DNA of 64,000 bases from an uncultured Arenicella sp. (lineage in GTDB: Bacteria; Pseudomonadota; Gammaproteobacteria; Arenicellales; Arenicellaceae), in NCBI GenBank assembly GCA_938045295.1, contig CALINO010000004.1, forward strand, positions 29,623-93,622, in the 5' to 3' direction. Below, in pieces: positions 62,616 to 64,000 of the stretch; positions within the stretch are counted from its first letter, which is position 1, and each line of letters begins with the position of its first letter. The translations under genes were made by a program, and so were the position numbers. Below the pieces are notes generated by a model that saw only the letters and a list, made by a program, of their open reading frames with translations, was not told the origin of the DNA and did no database searches.

Positions 62616-63197
62616 ATGAACAGACGCGCTAAATCAAATTCAATTCGAATTATTGCCGGCCAATGGCGTGGCAGAAAGCTGCCAGTATTGGATTCTCAAG
62701 GGCTTCGGCCTACCACAGATCGAGTTCGAGAAACGTTATTCAATTGGTTAATGTACGAACTGCAAGGCGCGCGTTGCCTGGATTTGTACGCAGGCACTGG
62801 CGCATTGGGTCTTGAATCGTTATCCAGAGGCGCTAAGTATGTTCAGTTCGTTGAACTTTCGGCCTCAGTGGCAAGTGCGATAAAGCAGAATCTACACTCT
62901 TTGAAGGTGCCAGAAGAGGGGGCTCATGTTGCGATTAATTCAGCTAACGTGTTTTTGAACAAGCCCCCAACCGAACCATTCGATGTGATTTTTCTTGATC
63001 CGCCGTTTGATAAAGGGTTGCTGCCCGAGGTGATTCAACGGCTTGCGGAGCCGGGCTGGTTAAGTGAGCGTGCGTTTGTGTACGTTGAGCAAGGTGTTAA
63101 AGAGCCTGAGCTCGAGGTGCCGCTAGAGTGGAGTTTGCACCGGCACAGCAAAGCTGGGCAGAGCCGTTACTGTGTGTATTCTATAAATGCCGTATAA
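62616..63197 (+). CDS. rsmD: 16S rRNA (guanine966-N2)-methyltransferase
   Basis: 193-residue SAM-dependent methyltransferase. RIIAGQWRGRKLPV, GLRPTTDRVRETLFNWL, SAM motif CLDLYAGTGALGLESLSRGA and catalytic DVIFLDPPFDKG (DPPF) are present. Divergent from ftsY, the usual gammaproteobacterial order; coaD starts 17 bp downstream. Confidence 0.96.
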   Translation: MNRRAKSNSIRIIAGQWRGRKLPVLDSQGLRPTTDRVRETLFNWLMYELQGARCLDLYAGTGALGLESLSRGAKYVQFVELSASVASAIKQNLHSLKVPEEGAHVAINSANVFLNKPPTEPFDVIFLDPPFDKGLLPEVIQRLAEPGWLSERAFVYVEQGVKEPELEVPLEWSLHRHSKAGQSRYCVYSINAV

Positions 63198-63214
63198 GAG
63201 CTATACTAAGCCCC

Positions 63215-64000
<786 letters not shown>

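Overview
The window is a gene-dense stretch of a Gammaproteobacterium chromosome. Gene content and order are those of a free-living, probably marine, Gram-negative: argH/hemC-D-X-Y, ilvE-waaF-waaC-waaG-waaP, rhlB/trxA/rho, ftsY-ftsE-ftsX-rpoH, rsmD-coaD-yfhL, and a divergent oxyR/katG pair. The exact genus cannot be read from the sequence. I see no tRNA, rRNA, CRISPR array, insertion sequence, integrase or prophage gene. It reads as core chromosome with a few accessory modules.

Layout. 1-2.4 kb (minus): argH, a tiny lptM-type lipoprotein gene missed by the ORF track, and the 5' part of lysA. 2.6-12.2 kb: a fused hemC-hemD gene, hemX, hemY, mutM, a secreted S9 oligopeptidase and the ABC-F ATPase uup. 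12.5-15 kb: an accessory pair (envelope protein ending in a DUF4329/JAMM-like domain plus a small secreted protein) and a glycine-rich mini-protein. 15-24.8 kb: glyoxalase II-like hydrolase, ilvE, then an LPS inner-core cluster with waaF, waaC, a waaG-waaP fusion and a second LPS-type kinase, followed by a patatin and rhlB on the other strand. 25-31.5 kb: trxA, rho with a long leader, a Tat-type metallophosphoesterase with a membrane GT-C-like protein, and galE. 32-36.9 kb (minus): OmpA/BON protein plus membrane HhH protein, a stand-alone trpBA pair with an atypical TrpA, and a phosphopantetheinyl transferase. 37-41.1 kb: a VTT membrane protein, a flavin disulfide reductase and two DUF547 proteins. 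41.2-44.6 kb: purE, tsaC, hemF, waaA. 44.7-50 kb: oxyR, an exported katG, a hydrolase-OsmC fusion and a GNAT. 50.3-55.3 kb: spondin/CHRD protein and beta-barrel protein divergent from an ECF sigma / anti-sigma / subtilase operon. 55.4-64 kb: TIGR02001-like porin, UDG-family protein, small membrane protein, gor, rpoH preceded by a perfect CIRCE operator, ftsX, ftsE, ftsY, rsmD, coaD and a ferredoxin cut by the window end.

Themes. Three processes recur: haem synthesis (hemCD, hemX, hemY, hemF), LPS core assembly and phosphorylation (waaF, waaC, waaGP, the kinase, waaA, galE), and oxidative or proteotoxic stress (oxyR/katG, gor, trxA, OsmC fusion, rpoH with CIRCE, ECF module). The most distinctive observations are the two gene fusions (HemC-HemD and WaaG-WaaP), the DUF4329 pair, the VTT/reductase/DUF547 operon in which one DUF547 paralogue has lost its cysteines, the ECF-subtilase module with a symmetric divergent promoter region, and the CIRCE site in front of rpoH. 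All function statements are from motif recognition by eye; no database search was run.
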